A DNA stretch of 64,000 nucleotides from Carposina sasakii (GCA_014607495.2 CP053170.1:5580001-5644000), one strand, 5' to 3'. Shown: positions 30,300-44,700, numbered from the stretch's first letter. A program made the numbers and translations. Notes: a model not told the origin generated them from the letters alone.

Positions 30300-32274
30300 A
30301 TGAATCAAATGATCAAGTATATACTAAGTGCAAACCTGGGAACAATGTCCCTAAAACCAAACCCAATATTTTCTGCGGTATTACTGCGATTCAGACGTAG
30401 CCACTACTACAGTACCGCACCGAAATCAGTAGCCACAGTAACTCTATCTAACAGAGACTTCGAAACAGACGACTTTACTAACGTCACACCTAAAATAATA
30501 TCATACTTGAACCGTAAAATACATCTACAAAAAGATAACCCCTTGTCCATAGTCAGACAGATAATAGTTAAATATTTTTACTCATCTTTTACCCATGGCG
30601 GTAATCCAACGTTCAGTGTGTATGATAACTTGTCTCCTATAGTTAGCACTAAACAAAATTTCGATGATTTGCTAATACCCAAAGACCACCCTAGCAGAGC
30701 GAAGTCTGACTGCTATTACATAAACAGGGATACACTCCTGCGTGCTCATATGACTGCCCACCAAAGTGAGCTGCTCAAGTCTGGCTTAGACAATTTTCTC
30801 ATGATCGGAGATGTGTATAGAAGGGATGAAATAGATTCCACACACTTCCCTGTGTTTCATCAAGTATGTAAAATAAATTCAAGAGCAATTTGATAATACA
30901 GATTTATGTATAAGTTACTTTTCTAGTTGTCTGTATGATTATTTTTTCAGGTAGATGCAGTAAGGTCACAGAGGCAAGAGCAGTTGTTTAAAGACAATCC
31001 TGAGTTAAAGTTATTTGAGCCAACATTTGATCAAACTAATCCAAAGGCATTTGTCAACTCAATATCAGATCCAAACAAACAAAGCTGTCACACACTTGAA
31101 GCTACAAAACTTATGGAGCATCAGTTAAAGAGCCATTTGATTGGTCTTGTTCGGTCAATGTTTGGAGATAATGTTAAACATCGGTGGGTAGATGCATATT
31201 TCCCCTTCACCCACCCATCTTGGGAGTTGGAAATTTTCTATGAGAACAAGTGGATGGAAGTTTTAGGATGTGGTATTGTGCGGAATGAGATATTAGTTAA
31301 TGCTGGATCAAATAATAGTATAGCATATGCCTTTGGACTGGGACTTGAACGATTGGCTATGGCACTCTACAAGATACCGGACATAAGACTCATGTGGAGC
31401 ACGGATTCAGGATTCCTAACCCAGTTTCAGAATAAGGAACTAAACTCCAAAATAACATATAAACCAGTGTCGACGTATCCTCAATGTACAAATGATATAT
31501 CATTTTGGTTACCACCAAATGTGACTATAGATACATTTGTCAGCAATGACTTTTATGAGCTTGCTAGAGAAATTGGAGGGGATATAATTGAACAGGTATG
31601 TTTTACAATAACAGGGTATTAGGCTCACCTCTTACCATGTACCCACTTAAATAGACTATCAGGTAGAAAATTGTCTGTACTGTGTAATTTACACTTCTGC
31701 CCTCTTCTGATATGGGTGTCACTATACAGGGTGTTATGTGTGTATGTTTTATATTTATACCATGAGTTAAAAATAAGTTAAAGTTTGTTTACAGTTTGTT
31801 CACTTCCCAAAATTAGGCCCAGATAGGTAGCTACCCTTACCTCTGATTACTGTGATGTAGCCACTAACTCTTAAATCACTACATATTATAAAACAAAGTT
31901 GCTTGCTGCTGTCTGTTCATCCCTATGTATGCTTAGATCTTACTAGGGAACGGATTTTGATGCGGTTTTTTTAATAGATAGGGAACAACAAGGAAGGTCT
32001 ATATGTATACATAGAATCAGCACTGCACCCGTGCAAAGCCGGGGCAGGTCGCTTGTTCATAATAATCTTGGATTCTATCTAACTACAATATATTTTTTTC
32101 TTTCAGGTAAAACTGAAAGACAAATTTGTACATCCAAAGTCGAAAAAGCATAGTCTCTGTTATAGCATAGTGTACAGGCATCTGGAAAAAACCTTAACAC
32201 AAGAAGAAGTGAATAAATTACATAATGCCATTGAGACAGCAGCTGCGGAGGCATTCAATGTTGTTATAAGATAG
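30300..32274 (+). CDS. FARS2: Phenylalanyl-tRNA synthetase, mitochondrial
   Basis: Monomeric class II synthetase that charges mitochondrial tRNA-Phe. Three exons, 30300-30863, 30951-31595 and 32107-32274, all phase 0, give 458 aa, matching the mitochondrial form. The N-terminus is basic and Ser/Thr-rich (import sequence). Motif 2 is GDVYRRDEIDSTHFPVFHQ (about residues 170-188), the active-site region includes FPFTHPSWE, and motif 3 is YAFGLGLERLAMALY (about 313-330). The C-terminal 100 residues form the ferredoxin-fold anticodon-binding domain, starting at YKPVSTYPQCTNDISFW. Two further in-frame Met codons (residues 4 and 16) could also serve as start. Exon 2 open reading runs 9 codons past the donor, which explains the intron-derived tail of the raw frame. 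A poly(A) signal is not obvious. Confidence 0.95.
31889..32053 (+). repeat. Helitron-like repeat in FARS2 intron 2
   Basis: Member of the 11041-11250 family: TGCTGCTGTCTGTTCATCCC, ATGTATGCTTAGATCTTAC, GGATTTTGATGCGG and a terminal GCCGGGGCAGGTCGCTTG. Confidence 0.55.
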
Positions 32275-32378
32275 AAAGTGTTAACTAAAAACTGTTGGTT
32301 TATTATATCAAATCGTTTTCATTTTCCTTTTTCGCTGTTCATTTTCCTTTATTCATCTACTAGTGTTGAGACCGCTGC

Positions 32379-32406
32379 CATAGAGGAATAATTTTATTCC
32401 TCTATG
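32379..32406. other. Perfect 12-bp hairpin downstream of FARS2
   Basis: CATAGAGGAATA, a 4-base loop, then its exact reverse complement. Its place about 100 bp after the FARS2 stop might make it part of the 3' UTR. No function is known to me. Confidence 0.5.
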
Positions 32407-32911
32407 CCGCTGCTTCATATTTGTGACATACATAGGTAGGTACACAACATAAGTCTAGGTAGGTATACATGTAGTACCAAAAGTACCTATTAGGTTCGTG
32501 CGGTGGAGGCTGATTTTATAACTTGCGACTGCTCCACAGCTGATTGTCTATAAATAAGATTTTTGCAAGCCAGACCTGAATAGGCATTCTCTATTTTATG
32601 GTAAATTGGTCTAAATACGCACCTTGAAATGCCAATAGGAAATTTTTAAGTAATGTATAGTTTTTTTACATTAAACGAAAATACCTATCTTATGTCGTTT
32701 ACGCTCTTTTAATATTAGTTTCATAGTATGGTGGTGGCGCCGCGCCCCGCGCCCGCTTGCTGTAGGTAGGTACAACGTACAACTCCCCCCTCCCTCGGTG
32801 TTTGTTATTGCCCCTCCCGTCCCTCATGCCTCAGTCTGCCACCGGCCATGGTCAATAACACCGTGTTGCGTATTCATCGCATCGTATTAAATTAAAAAAA
32901 TACAAGTAAAT

Positions 32912-35900
32912 ATGGGAAGAAAACACGCAAAACCTTCTAGAAGGAAAAGGAAAGCTAGTTTGATTGAACAATGTAGGACTATGGCGAAGAAAAAGTGAGT
33001 AAACTACTTGTGTAGGCAACTACCTACATACCTATTTTATTTATAGATTAGATGATAATGTAACAATAGGTACTTACCTATACATGTATATAAGCATTTT
33101 AATGTAACTAAATATGTTTTATTCCGCCATTCATGACCATACCTTTTTATTTCAGAAAACAACTGCGTGAACAAAGTTCGGAAGCTAAAACCATAGAGTC
33201 GCCGCTGCTGGATTTGGATTCGCCTAGATATGAAGAATTACAAAACGTGTCTTCGGAGTAAGGTTTTATTGTTATTATGTACCTACCTCCCTATGAGAGA
33301 TTAATTTATTTATAGTGGTTACCACTATCATGGTTTCAAACACTATTAAGACGTAGGGGAGAAGGAGGCACCTTTGCACAGGGGCAGATTTGAAAATGTC
33401 GATTTCTGAACGCAGCTTTATGTTAATCTATGCCGCAACTCCATTTTAATATTGGTAACAGTGGCTGTGACAAACGTCAAGTCACAAAGCACGCGTGTTT
33501 AGTTATCAAAAAGAGTCCGGCGAAGTTAAAAATAAATGTAAGGGATTTACAATCACGTTAGTAAAGGTTTCAAAACTGCCACATGTTAATTCAAATGTGC
33601 CCCCCTGGGGAGGCAGATTTGAACAAATTTGAGTTTTTAAAAGAAGACATTTTTCTCTTAAACGTTCTAAACAAATTCATCATTTTTATATAAACAAAGG
33701 AGTGAGTAAGTTAAGAAAAACACGTCTTTTCAATTTCTCTTTACAGTTGATTTTTTATGAGTCCAAATATGAAAAATGTGCTAATGTGCCTCCTGCTCCC
33801 TTACTAGTCTAGGTACACCATAAAGTTAGTATCCTTCGGAATAGAGAAACAAACACGAACTGTCAAACGAAAGCAAACTCGGTTTTTGTGTGTGTAAAAT
33901 TGTTTATGTGTGCGTGTCAGTGATGTAATTCATATTAGGTAGATCATAGTCATGATCATTCATTGAAACTTATTGAACTGGAAGTGACATGTATGATGTA
34001 TGTATGTCTTACAAAAATTTTCTTCAGATAAGGCATTATGCCACTTCTAGGTTGAGTTGAGTTTCAATTGAATGGTGATCAGCAGTGGTCGATGTAGGTA
34101 TATTGAATTAAGGTCATTGACATCAAACGTATATATTAATATGGATACGCCTCCGAGTTTCCGGATTACTATGATAAAAATAAAATAAAAATACCGAAAC
34201 TTCGAAATTATTACATGAAACTAGTTAAAAATGTATCAATACTCTCAACGCTATGCTGCTGGTTTTTGGAAACTTCGGTACATTCCGGAAAAAATGCATG
34301 TCCATGTTATGATATCATGACGCAAGTATGTAAAATCAATATACCTACTCCGACCACTGGTGATCAGTGATCACTATAACTGTCAAAAAATATAGCCAAT
34401 ACGCCTATAGGACTTTATTTATTTAACCTTCACTCATAACTATATTTATTTCAGAACAACATATAAGAATAATGAGGACCTACCATGTAACACCGAAGTC
34501 GAATGGGATTCTAGTAATACTGAAGTTAGTTTTATTTATTTATTATGTAATGTTAATGTACTAGCAGTGACTTCGTCCATATAAAATAACAATGCCCAAA
34601 GCGATGCCAAACGTTTCTCAAGGACCATCTTAGTACATCAAGTACTTTCTGATTTTGTTGATCCTATGTGGATATCGGGATTAGCATTTATAGGACCTAG
34701 ACAGCGTTACGCGGGCGCTCGCGCTGATTCATAGACAAAATGATCAATGCTCCACCACACTCTAGCAGGAATGTTCCTATATTAGTAATTTAATCTATGT
34801 ACAGCGGACTGTTAGCGCCCATTTCTTTCGTTCCCGGTAAAACAAACTTGATTATTAATAATAATAATAGATACAGCCTACCTTGAAAACAAAAAAATTG
34901 TAAGCGCGGCTCTAAGACGTCTCTGTTATGGCACGCAATCGACACGCGCCCGCGGCCGTCGAATACGCGAGGCCAAGTCGCATAAGATAAAAGGTATCGT
35001 GGGGCCTCTTTTTGAAATATTTCTTTAGCAAAGCGTGCCACCTTAAATACCAAACGTGGAAATATGAAATTTTCTTTGTTATTAGAAAGAAATAGTAGAT
35101 CGAGACATCGTTCGTTGTCGTCATCGCCATTTTTTAATGCGTGGATGCATCCTGTGCATGGCATTGCATTGATTGATAGATTTCTTTCCCGCCCTCTCTC
35201 CGATTTTGCAGTAAGTATTCGCAGCTCTCAACAAAAATTAATACGCCCCACCGTGTTTATTGTTCTGACAGAAATGTTGAAACATTTCCAGGATGTGTTC
35301 AATTCAATTTTTGTTAATGGTCACAATTGTAATTGTTTGTTAAGGCGAAGTACGTACGTACGTGTCATCATTGTTGTTCAGTTTGTAGTCAGTGTACTGA
35401 TTACTTTCTTATAAAATTATGGCGTTAGCTTCTCTGAATATTGACGTCGATTTTTTAAATAAAAACCTAGTATGAAACAACGTGTGTTTCAACTTTAATC
35501 ATGGATTGGAGTACATAACGAAATAATATTTAAAAAAGAAAGCTTTTTATTCCTCTTAAGTTATTTTTTTAATAAATCTTTTTATTCCTCTTTTTAATAT
35601 TTTTATTTTTGTTTAAATAATAAAGATGCAGTAAATAATTATTTGCCGCCATTTGACACAGTGCAACCGCCTCGTCCATGTTTTCCGTGAAATAATTGTC
35701 GCGACGTTATCATAAGGTTTTATAAGGTTATCGCGACCATGCAAAGTTTTTATAATGTGGCCAAGCGCTTCGTCGTAAAGTCGAACACGAAGTTTTATCG
35801 CGACAACGCAACACAAATATTGTCGCGACAATGTAGCCAGAGCATAACCGGTTTCGAGAGATTCTTTCCATATTAAAATTTCAGATAAAATGTTCCATTG

Positions 35901-38773
35901 TTTCCATAGAAATTTTCAAATTTGGAATTTAAAAAAAAACGAGATTATTTATGACCTCTAGTATTGAAATTGGCCGTAAAAGGAGAACCTCTCAGTTTGA
36001 GTTTTATTTTTTCGTTTTATTTGAAGCTTGAGCTAAACTGGTGCTATAAGTTGGGATAAATATTGCACTATGGCTATAATTGGTACCTACTTTATCATAG
36101 AAGGTACTTACAAGTTACTTTCTTTTAGAAAGAGACTAGGTGGGTAAAGGCAGAGTTAAACAGTTAATGCAATTTATTTTAACACACTAGGCAGGTATAT
36201 TTTGAAAAAGATACCGATCGCCTTGGTTCATGTCTATGTATAATATTCACCTAAGTATTTGCTTCATTGTATTTATATGGTTTTTTAATAATAGAAATCT
36301 GTAGGGAAAACACCGGCAACCATAACAGACGAGGTGGAACAAATGCCCCTGCGCCCAAACACTTTTCTAGATAACCGTGTACACGGGCGCCCGCATAACA
36401 CAGTTTTGAATCTAACTTTTGTAATTTATTGTTAAAGTATATTTTCTACTTAACTATTAATTTATACCTTTGCAGGCAATTTTCATCACCGAGAAAACTC
36501 CTTTTGAGCATTTAAATATGGTTAAATCAAAGACTGGTGGCAAAAGTGAATCGACGCAACTTTTATCTACAGTTCAGATAGTTACAAGAAGACTTGATGA
36601 TATGTGCATATTTAGCTATATTCAAAATAAGAACATTAACATGCCAGTAAGGGAATTCCATCTCTCAATAGAGTCTGAGAGTATTAAGCCCTTACTTAGT
36701 GTATGTAAATGTACACCACATAAGAAACAAAGTTATGAAGACCTTGTTCGTTACATTGATACGGTAAATGTATCATCAAACAGTGGTGAAATATCTGCGA
36801 AAATGTTGAAATCAGCAAAAGGTAGTAAAAAGTACATTATATTTAAAGATATGTATTTGAAAGAAATCGATATTTTTTGTATAGAAAACAGAGTTGTAGT
36901 TGAACATTTTTGTGTTCCGTTTGTACCTAATAAAATATTTAGTGAAATAGACAAGAGTCTTGATACCTCTGCTAAAAGAGTAGATTTTATAAGTTGCTGT
37001 TGGTTTAAAAGAGAAGAAATTTACAAAAATATCAAAGCATCTTTAAAAATAGACAAAAAATCTTTGAATTATATGAGAAAATCACACATATGTGAGTTGG
37101 CCAATTGTACGTGTTGTTGCAAAATACTACTAAATAATACCTATGCAACGGTTTCAAACATTCCTGACCGTATTGTAAAAAAAAGGACAAATATATTAAG
37201 ACAAGTCCAGAGTAATGATAGTACAGTAAAGCTAAATAGCCTACTTGACTATGCGATAAAATATTCTGAAGCTACTGCACCAAAAAACCCCGTAAAACCT
37301 CAACATAGTACAAAGATATCACTAGATAGCAAAAATGTTAAGAAAGCGGTGTTTCGTATTGATTTAAAAATAGCAGAATCTGGCGAAAAAGAAATTTATA
37401 TTATATCGGAATTAGGACATATATTATTCAGTACACTTCTACCAGTTAATGTAATAATACCAGGGTTACAATTGCAAGTAAGCAACCGGTGTTACTTCAA
37501 AGACCACATATGTTGTTGGATTAAACGAGAAAGAACTATTGACTTATTAATAGATAAAGTTACTTTTCCTAGCCTTAGCAAATTTCTTAAAAGAAATCAT
37601 AAGTGTTCTTTATATAAATGCACGTGTTGCTGCAAAGACAAAATATTTATACCCACCAAACATTTTAAAATCTCTGTACATAAAGGTAATCGATTCGCCT
37701 GCGATGTAGAGAAAACAAATTCTGTCGCATCTGTACAAACGGACAAAAAAAAGGACCTAATAAAACAATTTGGAAAAAGAAAAGATCCTCAAAAATTTCT
37801 TAGACTTGAAAATAACGACGTCGTACCTAACAAAGATATCTTGGACATACCTCATAGTTATAACCCTCCGACTATTACTAGTACTACTATGCCTGCACGT
37901 TCCTCTAAAGAAGAATCTTTGTTGGTTGATGCTATTTTGAATAAATTTAAAAGTGTTAAGTTAACTTTAGATGACAACGGAAAGGTCTCAGTATGTCTTT
38001 CTGCTCCCGCAAATACATTTACTACGGAAAAACTACAATTGCTGTCGAAAATAATTACTACGGCACAAAAAGAGGTTGATCAAATAAAATCGACAGCAAA
38101 AAGACCAATGGGCACCGAAGAGTCGCAAACAGAATCTTTAAATGGTAAAACTAATCCAAAAGTATTACCGCAAAATGAATATCTAGATAAGTATAGGGTT
38201 TTTAGCATTATGCACAAGAAGCAAAGGTTTAATGAATTTAGTGTATTCAGATCTCTCTTAGAAAAGAAAGACATTAACTATCGAACCCCACCAGGAATTT
38301 TACGGGACGATACCTGCGAAATTTCAAAAAAAAATTACGATGAAAAGAAAGTTATGGGCCAAATTAAAGTCATAGATGCTGCCAAATTAGTAGAGCCATC
38401 GTCTTCGATATTGTCAACGACTGTAAAAATAGGTAATGAGAACCCGCCTCAAGTGCCCCTTGTACCCCAAACCAGTCAAACTCTACTTGTTGATCCTACT
38501 GCTATCGAACATCTGATTGTTTTTAACGATTCTGAGTCAGATGAAGAATTGAACACTAAACCCGACTCTTCAGAGTTCACCCGTCGAGATTCTTCTGATA
38601 ATGAAGAAAAATATAATATAATAGCAGGTGATCTAGATAATGATGATGAAGCAATAACAAGTGTCATAGATCATGGTACAGAAGAAAAACAAAGTGAAAT
38701 AATTAATGACGATTTTAAACCAGAAGAGGATATCAAACAAGACTTTTTAGGGGAATCTGATCCTTTGGCATAA
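32912..38773 (+). CDS. Gene A: uncharacterised protein with two CCW-CTCCCK modules
   Basis: I do not recognise this gene. Proposed exons 32912-32994, 33156-33257, 34455-34524, 36295-36378 and 36476-38773 keep frame and give 878 aa. The third donor is GTTAGT and the fourth GTACAC, which is weak; the small exons are therefore less certain than the last one. The N-terminus is very basic (MGRKHAKPSRRKRK, then a KKKK run), a likely nuclear or nucleic-acid-binding signal. The large exon has two copies of a cysteine module: CCW at residues 287 and 459, each followed by H-x-C-x4-CTCCCK ending near 329 and 500, with near-equal spacing (C to C 32 and 31). Each is preceded by about 100 residues of similar hydrophobic pattern (weak repeat). 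The rest is polar and the C-terminus acidic (DSESDEE, DNDDEA). No membrane segment or signal peptide. Gene C carries a related motif. Confidence 0.75.
33354..33808. repeat. MITE-like element in gene A intron 2
   Basis: Imperfect inverted ends AGGGGAGAAGGAGGCACCTT and AATGTGCCTCCTGCTCCCTT, plus two internal GGCAGATTTGAA stretches (33385 and 33621). Confidence 0.5.
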
Positions 38774-38869
38774 ATGTTAGACAATTTATTTCTCATTCCG
38801 GAACGTATTTCCTTTTAATCCTTGAGCATCGACGTAAAGTTGCAAGTCTCTCGGTATTCTACAGGTTAC

Positions 38870-39190
38870 ATTTCAAGGACAAGGTGTTGGGGCTTCACGA
38901 CCTAATTCCCCCAGCCCCTTCTACCGCCGGACGACCAGGGAAACGTCAAGGCGACACCGGTTCACAGTTGAAGTGTCGAAAACTCGTACTAAGCGTTTTG
39001 CTTTTACATTCGTAGTGCGAACGGCCAAGCTGTAGAACTCCCTGCCACAATCCCTGTTCCCCATCTTGCGGTCTTCAAGGCGAGAGTGAACCCGTTTCTT
39101 TTAGGCAAGCGCGCTCCATCTTAGACTGCAACGTTCCTTACCATCAGGCGCGTTGTGGTCAAGCGTAAGCCTATTTAATAAAAAATATAT
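38870..39190 (+). mobile_element. LINE ORF C-terminal remnant downstream of gene A
   Basis: Translates in pieces to VRTAKLWNSLPQSLFP and flanking sequence, the conserved end of Jockey/CR1-type ORF2 proteins, with stops. It lies within the probable 3' UTR of gene A. Confidence 0.6.
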
Positions 39191-39283
39191 ATATGTGTCT
39201 ATGGAACCTTGTAGCTATTTATGCTGTCTCTCTAAATTTAGTATAGAATATAAGCTGTGTTGGAAGTATTTTTTAGAAATTAT

Positions 39284-39289
39284 AATAAA
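39284..39289 (+). terminator. Possible poly(A) signal of gene A
   Basis: AATAAA about 510 bp after the stop codon. It is the first good hexamer beyond the LINE remnant; an earlier AATAAA-like string at 39176-39181 belongs to the LINE tail. Confidence 0.35.
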
Positions 39290-41793
39290 TGTTATTGATT
39301 AGTAGGCAGGAGTCCTTTCTATTTGTGTGAGAAACTCATCACAAATGCCTCACTTCTGCTTTTACGACCATTGTATTTTTCTGATTTTTACAGAATTGAA
39401 TTGTACACTACTTACAAGCTGCTATAATAAAAGGTAGAGTTAGCGTAGCTACTAAAGTTGATGTCAGTGTTTTTGGGTTCAGTAGTATTGGCGCGAAAGC
39501 GAGACAGTTACTTTCACTTTACTTAGTTATAAACTTATAATATTAGAAAAGATATTTAGGCTGATGTAAGATAGATCTATTTGAAAGATAAAGTTTATGG
39601 TGTCTCTTACCTTGATCATGTTATAGAGAAAGAAATAAAACCTCATTTACAGCTTCAAATTTTATTCATCAGTAGAACTATCGGCCTATAAAACCTGCTT
39701 TGAATAAATTATATTTTTGTTTCATCGTTATTAGTGTTATTACTTGTTTAATTTTAAACTATTTTTATAAAGAAAAATTACGTATAAAATTCTATGTCCT
39801 GAAGTCCTAAAAAAATGATTGATTGACTAGCAAGCTAGCAACTGAGGCTAGCAAGCATCCCATAAGAAATGATTACCTGAAAGCATAGAGGAGAATAACT
39901 AACTACTTATAGGCAAGTCTTAAGTTTACGCGGGCTAAGTCGTGGGCCATAGGTACCTACATACATACCATAATCTATTAAATATTAATAAAATTACATA
40001 TGTATGTACATATTGAATTTGTGGTGTGCACAGATGGTAATCTGTGGTAGTGTGCCATAGAGCCATAGATTACAAAAAAGATCCGTGCACTTATCCGTTT
40101 CTATTGAGCGGATTTGTAAGGGATATTTCAAAATCTTGTTTACATTAGCTGCATCTCTTTCCATGGATGTCGTATGAATGAGTTAACTATGAGGCCGGCA
40201 ACTTTTTTTGTTACTAATCTTTTACATCTGGGCCATTTGCTAAATAAAGCTGGGATGTGATATAAATTACCTAGGTAGGTACCTAAGTAGGTATAATAAT
40301 TTATGGGTGGTCATGTGCCGCACGCAGTTACAAGGCAAGTATATTTAATTCTATGCTGTGGTTGTGTCGCCAATTTCAATATTTACTAGACAAATAGAAA
40401 TATCTATTTATATTGTGTATAGGTACATATGTACTAGAGATCATTAATCTCGCATTTTTCTTATTCCAAATTTGAAATTTTGCATGAAAAATGGAATAGA
40501 TGTTCCATACATTTACAGCCAATTTCTGTATGTAACACTGATCTAGAGAGATTTTTAGCATATTATTTCAGATTTAATTTCCAATTGTTTTGTTTTCATA
40601 CAAAATTTAAAATTTGGAATAAAAAATATCCGAGATTCTATTTGATCCCCAGTATTGAAATTGGTCATGTACCTATCTGAAATATGCAAAAAATCTTTCG
40701 AGATCGGTTATATTAGTTTTACGTAGAAAAAGAATCTTACTTTACTTTGGGTTACCATGGTTACCTTATGGTTTTGTTTATAATGCTGTCCCTGTCGCTC
40801 ATATACTAGTCTGCAATGTGTTTACTCTCTCCTCTCGGGCGGGTTCTTGTTGTGTGTGTCAACCTTGATTCGGGGCGGGAGGTATTGGGGGAGGGGCGGA
40901 ACAAAATGTAGAAAACCCGCTTGAACCTCAACTTCTGTTTTAAAGGTTAATTCACACGTACAAATTTTTACATGATGTGGGATTATTATTGGTACAAGGC
41001 TCACCTTTTTATAGATACTTAAGTACCTAGCTACCTATTTATTATTTTGCCTGTGCTGATGTGTGGCTTCACTAGAATATATCAGCTGCATCTCTTTCCG
41101 TGCATGTCGTAAAAGTCGACTAAGAAACTCGGGCAGACATTTTACTTGTCTCTGATCATTTATATCATCTGTCTGTGTTGTGGTCTGTGTCCTCGCCAGG
41201 TCATGTGGCTGTGTGATCACCTGACCCCATTCCGGGGAACCAGCCTAGTACTATTATATATACTATTAACGAATTTAGAAAACATGGGAAGGACAGTAAT
41301 AATGATGAGGCAATAGATGGGCGATATTCGTCGGGGGCAATTGGTATTATTCAACGTCTATGTACTAAATTACTAATACTAGAAGGTATGTTTGTATGTA
41401 TTAATTAATATAATAAAAAAACAAAGACTGCATTCGGATTATTCGCCCTTGTGAATAAGCACTTACAATCCGAACGGTTTTTATAACAATCTCGGTCCTA
41501 AGGGAGCTCTAGCATACACAAAATAGAGTGCAATTTTCAAAATGCGCTGTCGTCGTCATTACTACGTTTTATTATGTGCACACTGACTTGTTTGGGTTAA
41601 ACCGGCGGTAACCGGTTTTTGTCCTGTTCGCTCAGTTCTTGCTTGCGCTATGTTGGTTAGCTAGTTTCCAATCGTGATAAATAAGATTTTTAAGTACCTA
41701 CCTATAGAAAACCAACACGAACATTGGCGTTTTGTATACTAAAATATAATTGTTTGTAATACAACTGACTGAACCTACGTTACTTACCGAGCC
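39290..41793. other. Intergenic between genes A and B
   Basis: No gene is supported. An imperfect inverted repeat spans about 40368-40671 (CCAATTTCAATATTTACTAG against CCCAGTATTGAAATTGG). Similar sequence is at 35930-35985 inside gene A intron 3. The 60-codon frames here are not convincing. Confidence 0.4.
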
Positions 41794-44700
41794 ATGCCGA
41801 GTTCCCGTGTAAAAGATGCCATCCATTCGCGCTTTATTTATAACGAAATAAGTAACACAAGTCAGTGTACAATATGCAAGATAAAAATTAAAGTTAGTAC
41901 ACAGACTATTATATGGGTTCGGTTACCTATAAACTATCTACATGCTGCTCCTACAGGTAGATATGTATAGTTAGGTGCCGTTAGTAGGTAGATAAGAAAG
42001 TAGGTAGGTACCTACTGAATTAATCGGAACATTTATTAGGTAAATTAAGAAGTTTGGACCTGAAAAATAATTAAGATCGCTTTGTGGGTTAACTAACTAA
42101 CTACCGATATTTTTAGAATACCGTACAACCGTATCATCGGGTTAGTTTGCTTTGGCCATGGGTGGTGTTACTTAACTTTGACAGATTTGCTCAAGAGTTT
42201 TATGACGTAGGTAAAAAAACTGTACCACCGTGCCGCGCGGCTCTTCAGATAATATGACATTTTGCTAGAATCCGATTCATAGAATAATAAATTCCTATGC
42301 TGATTTCGGAACAATTTTTTTTGTATGCAGTGAATCAGAGAATATGGTTATATACATAGTAACTAGCGCCATCATCCAACTATCTATAATACGGTGAAAC
42401 GCACAATAGCTTCTGCCTGACGAGCAGCGTGACGGGGAGTTTTATTTTTTGTTCTGGACCAAACACACAGACTTATTTATTACTACTTAATTTGAGGGGC
42501 CCCGTGTTGTAACTTAATGTTACGGTTTTACTTGATCAATAAATATCTTTGAGTCCTGTATGTGTATGAAATGACCTGTGTATCTCGTGCGGGTTAAAAG
42601 AGACGGAGAATATAGGTTTAATATTTTAGGACCTAGTTTTCCAATAGTCAGACTGTAAATAGGTTGATTCTCTTATCGAAGAGGTAGCTTAATCTCACGA
42701 AAAAACAAATTGATAGAATACTTAGAAGTTGACCTACTAGGTTGACAGATTTGACAATTATTGAAATTGGTGGTAAAGTGCATTAACAGAAACAATATTG
42801 GATTTTAAATTTTAAAGGTTTTTATTAGGTCTTAGTGGTCTAAATTCACGTTAAATTCACCCGCTATGAACTCAGTCCAAAGCTTAAAGAAGGGAAACTA
42901 GTATACCTTAAGTGTTAGTATGAAACTCTTTGAATCACTTGTAGGTACTTATTAGGTCGGTAGAATGTGGGTAGGTAGATAGCACACTTGTTATCATTCT
43001 ATTTACTAGTATTGGCTCTACTTAAATGCGAATATAATAATGGCGCTCGCACACAAATACTACTGAACTGATTGATATGTACTATGGTACACAGATAGTC
43101 TAGAGGTCTACTTTTAAAATTTTGGCATTTTCTTTTTTCTGCAGTCCACGCGGACATAGTCGAGTATAAAAGGGATGTGCTACCGCTAAGTTAGCTCTGA
43201 CGGCAAAACCTTTGGCTGATATAGGTATAAGATGCTTAGGTATAGTTATTAGAATGATGTAAACCGGCCATATGGGATAGGTTAATAGTTTGTGTCTAAA
43301 ACCAACCAATTACGTATTTGTATAATCTCATCTTTATAAAGTTAATAAGTAATATTTTCCAGGGTAAACATGCAACGAATTTGAAGAATCACGTGTCCAC
43401 GAAGCATTTTGACGCTTACAAGAAAATTTGCATTTTAAACCAGGCCGTCTATAAGTCGACAGCCAGCAGCAAGCCAAAGAATGACACAATATTAACCGAG
43501 AAAGTAAAACTTCGGTTAAGACTTCAGTGTCTAAAGTTGGTACTTTTTAACGACTGGTCACCATCTCTAATAGAGGACGAGGCGTTCCAAGATATACTGC
43601 GAATTACTGTACCCTCGAATAATTGCTCCAACAAAATCATCAGCTTAACAACGATGAAGGACTTTATCACAGAAAAAGCTAACCAAGTACGATCACAAAT
43701 CATTTCCGAACTTAATAAAAAATATCTCAGTGTAAAAGTTGATTTAGTAACATTCGATCGCGTTTTATATGTTAGCGTTAATGCATATTACGCTGAAAAT
43801 GGCAAATTGATATCCAGAAATTTAAGTGTTATGGAAGTTGGGAAGACTATTCTTCGAACACATTTAAAAGAAATTGTCGGAAATGTTTTGAATACCTTTA
43901 TGATATCTTCGAGTCAGATTTTCTTGATAACAATTGACTGTGATGATGGTGTTATTATTAACTCGGACACCATCAAGGAAGAACCCGATGAGGCCACTGA
44001 CAGTGACGATCCTCTGTCTAATGTAAAATGTAACAAAACTAATATAGCTTGTGACATTGGAGACTTGGAACTGGAAGATTTTATATATTGTGAAAACGTG
44101 AGTAATAAACCGAGATACTTGCTTTCTCCGGCCAGCGTTTTGTATTCCCTTATCGATGATGCAATTATTAAGGATCAAAATATTGAAAATGCCTTTGAGA
44201 AAATAAATCATATAGTAAATCTATTAAATCAACCTTGGGCTAAAAATGCGCTACATGCTATCAAATTTCGTTTTCCAAAGACAAAAGATAATGGATGGCT
44301 ATCAAAATATGAAATTATATCAGCTTTGATGATTCTTAAGGAAACGTCTCCAAGCGAAAATATTTCAACACTCCTGTCAAAACACTGGACAGACAGCATA
44401 TCTACTGTACAAGGAGATTTACAACCAGCATATCAAGCTATTATGAAACTTCAAAGCCAAGAAGTGACTATTGGAGATTTCTTCATTGCATGGCTTGGTT
44501 GTAAAGCCCAAATGAAAGCAAAAAAGAGCGATTTTGCTAAAAGTCTCTACGAAACTATGGTAGAAAACGAAGAATCATTGATGACTCTAGACATCATTTT
44601 GGAAGCGCTTTATTTAGACATTCGTTTGAACGTTTTGTTAACAGATGACCAATCAGTTAAAGCGCAACTGCTCTTAGAAAATTCATTTCGTAAAATTGAT

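Noticed and set aside
36470..36475. Gene A starting at 36470
   Set aside because: There is no ATG there; TTTGCAG at 36469-36475 is a good splice acceptor, so this is an exon edge.
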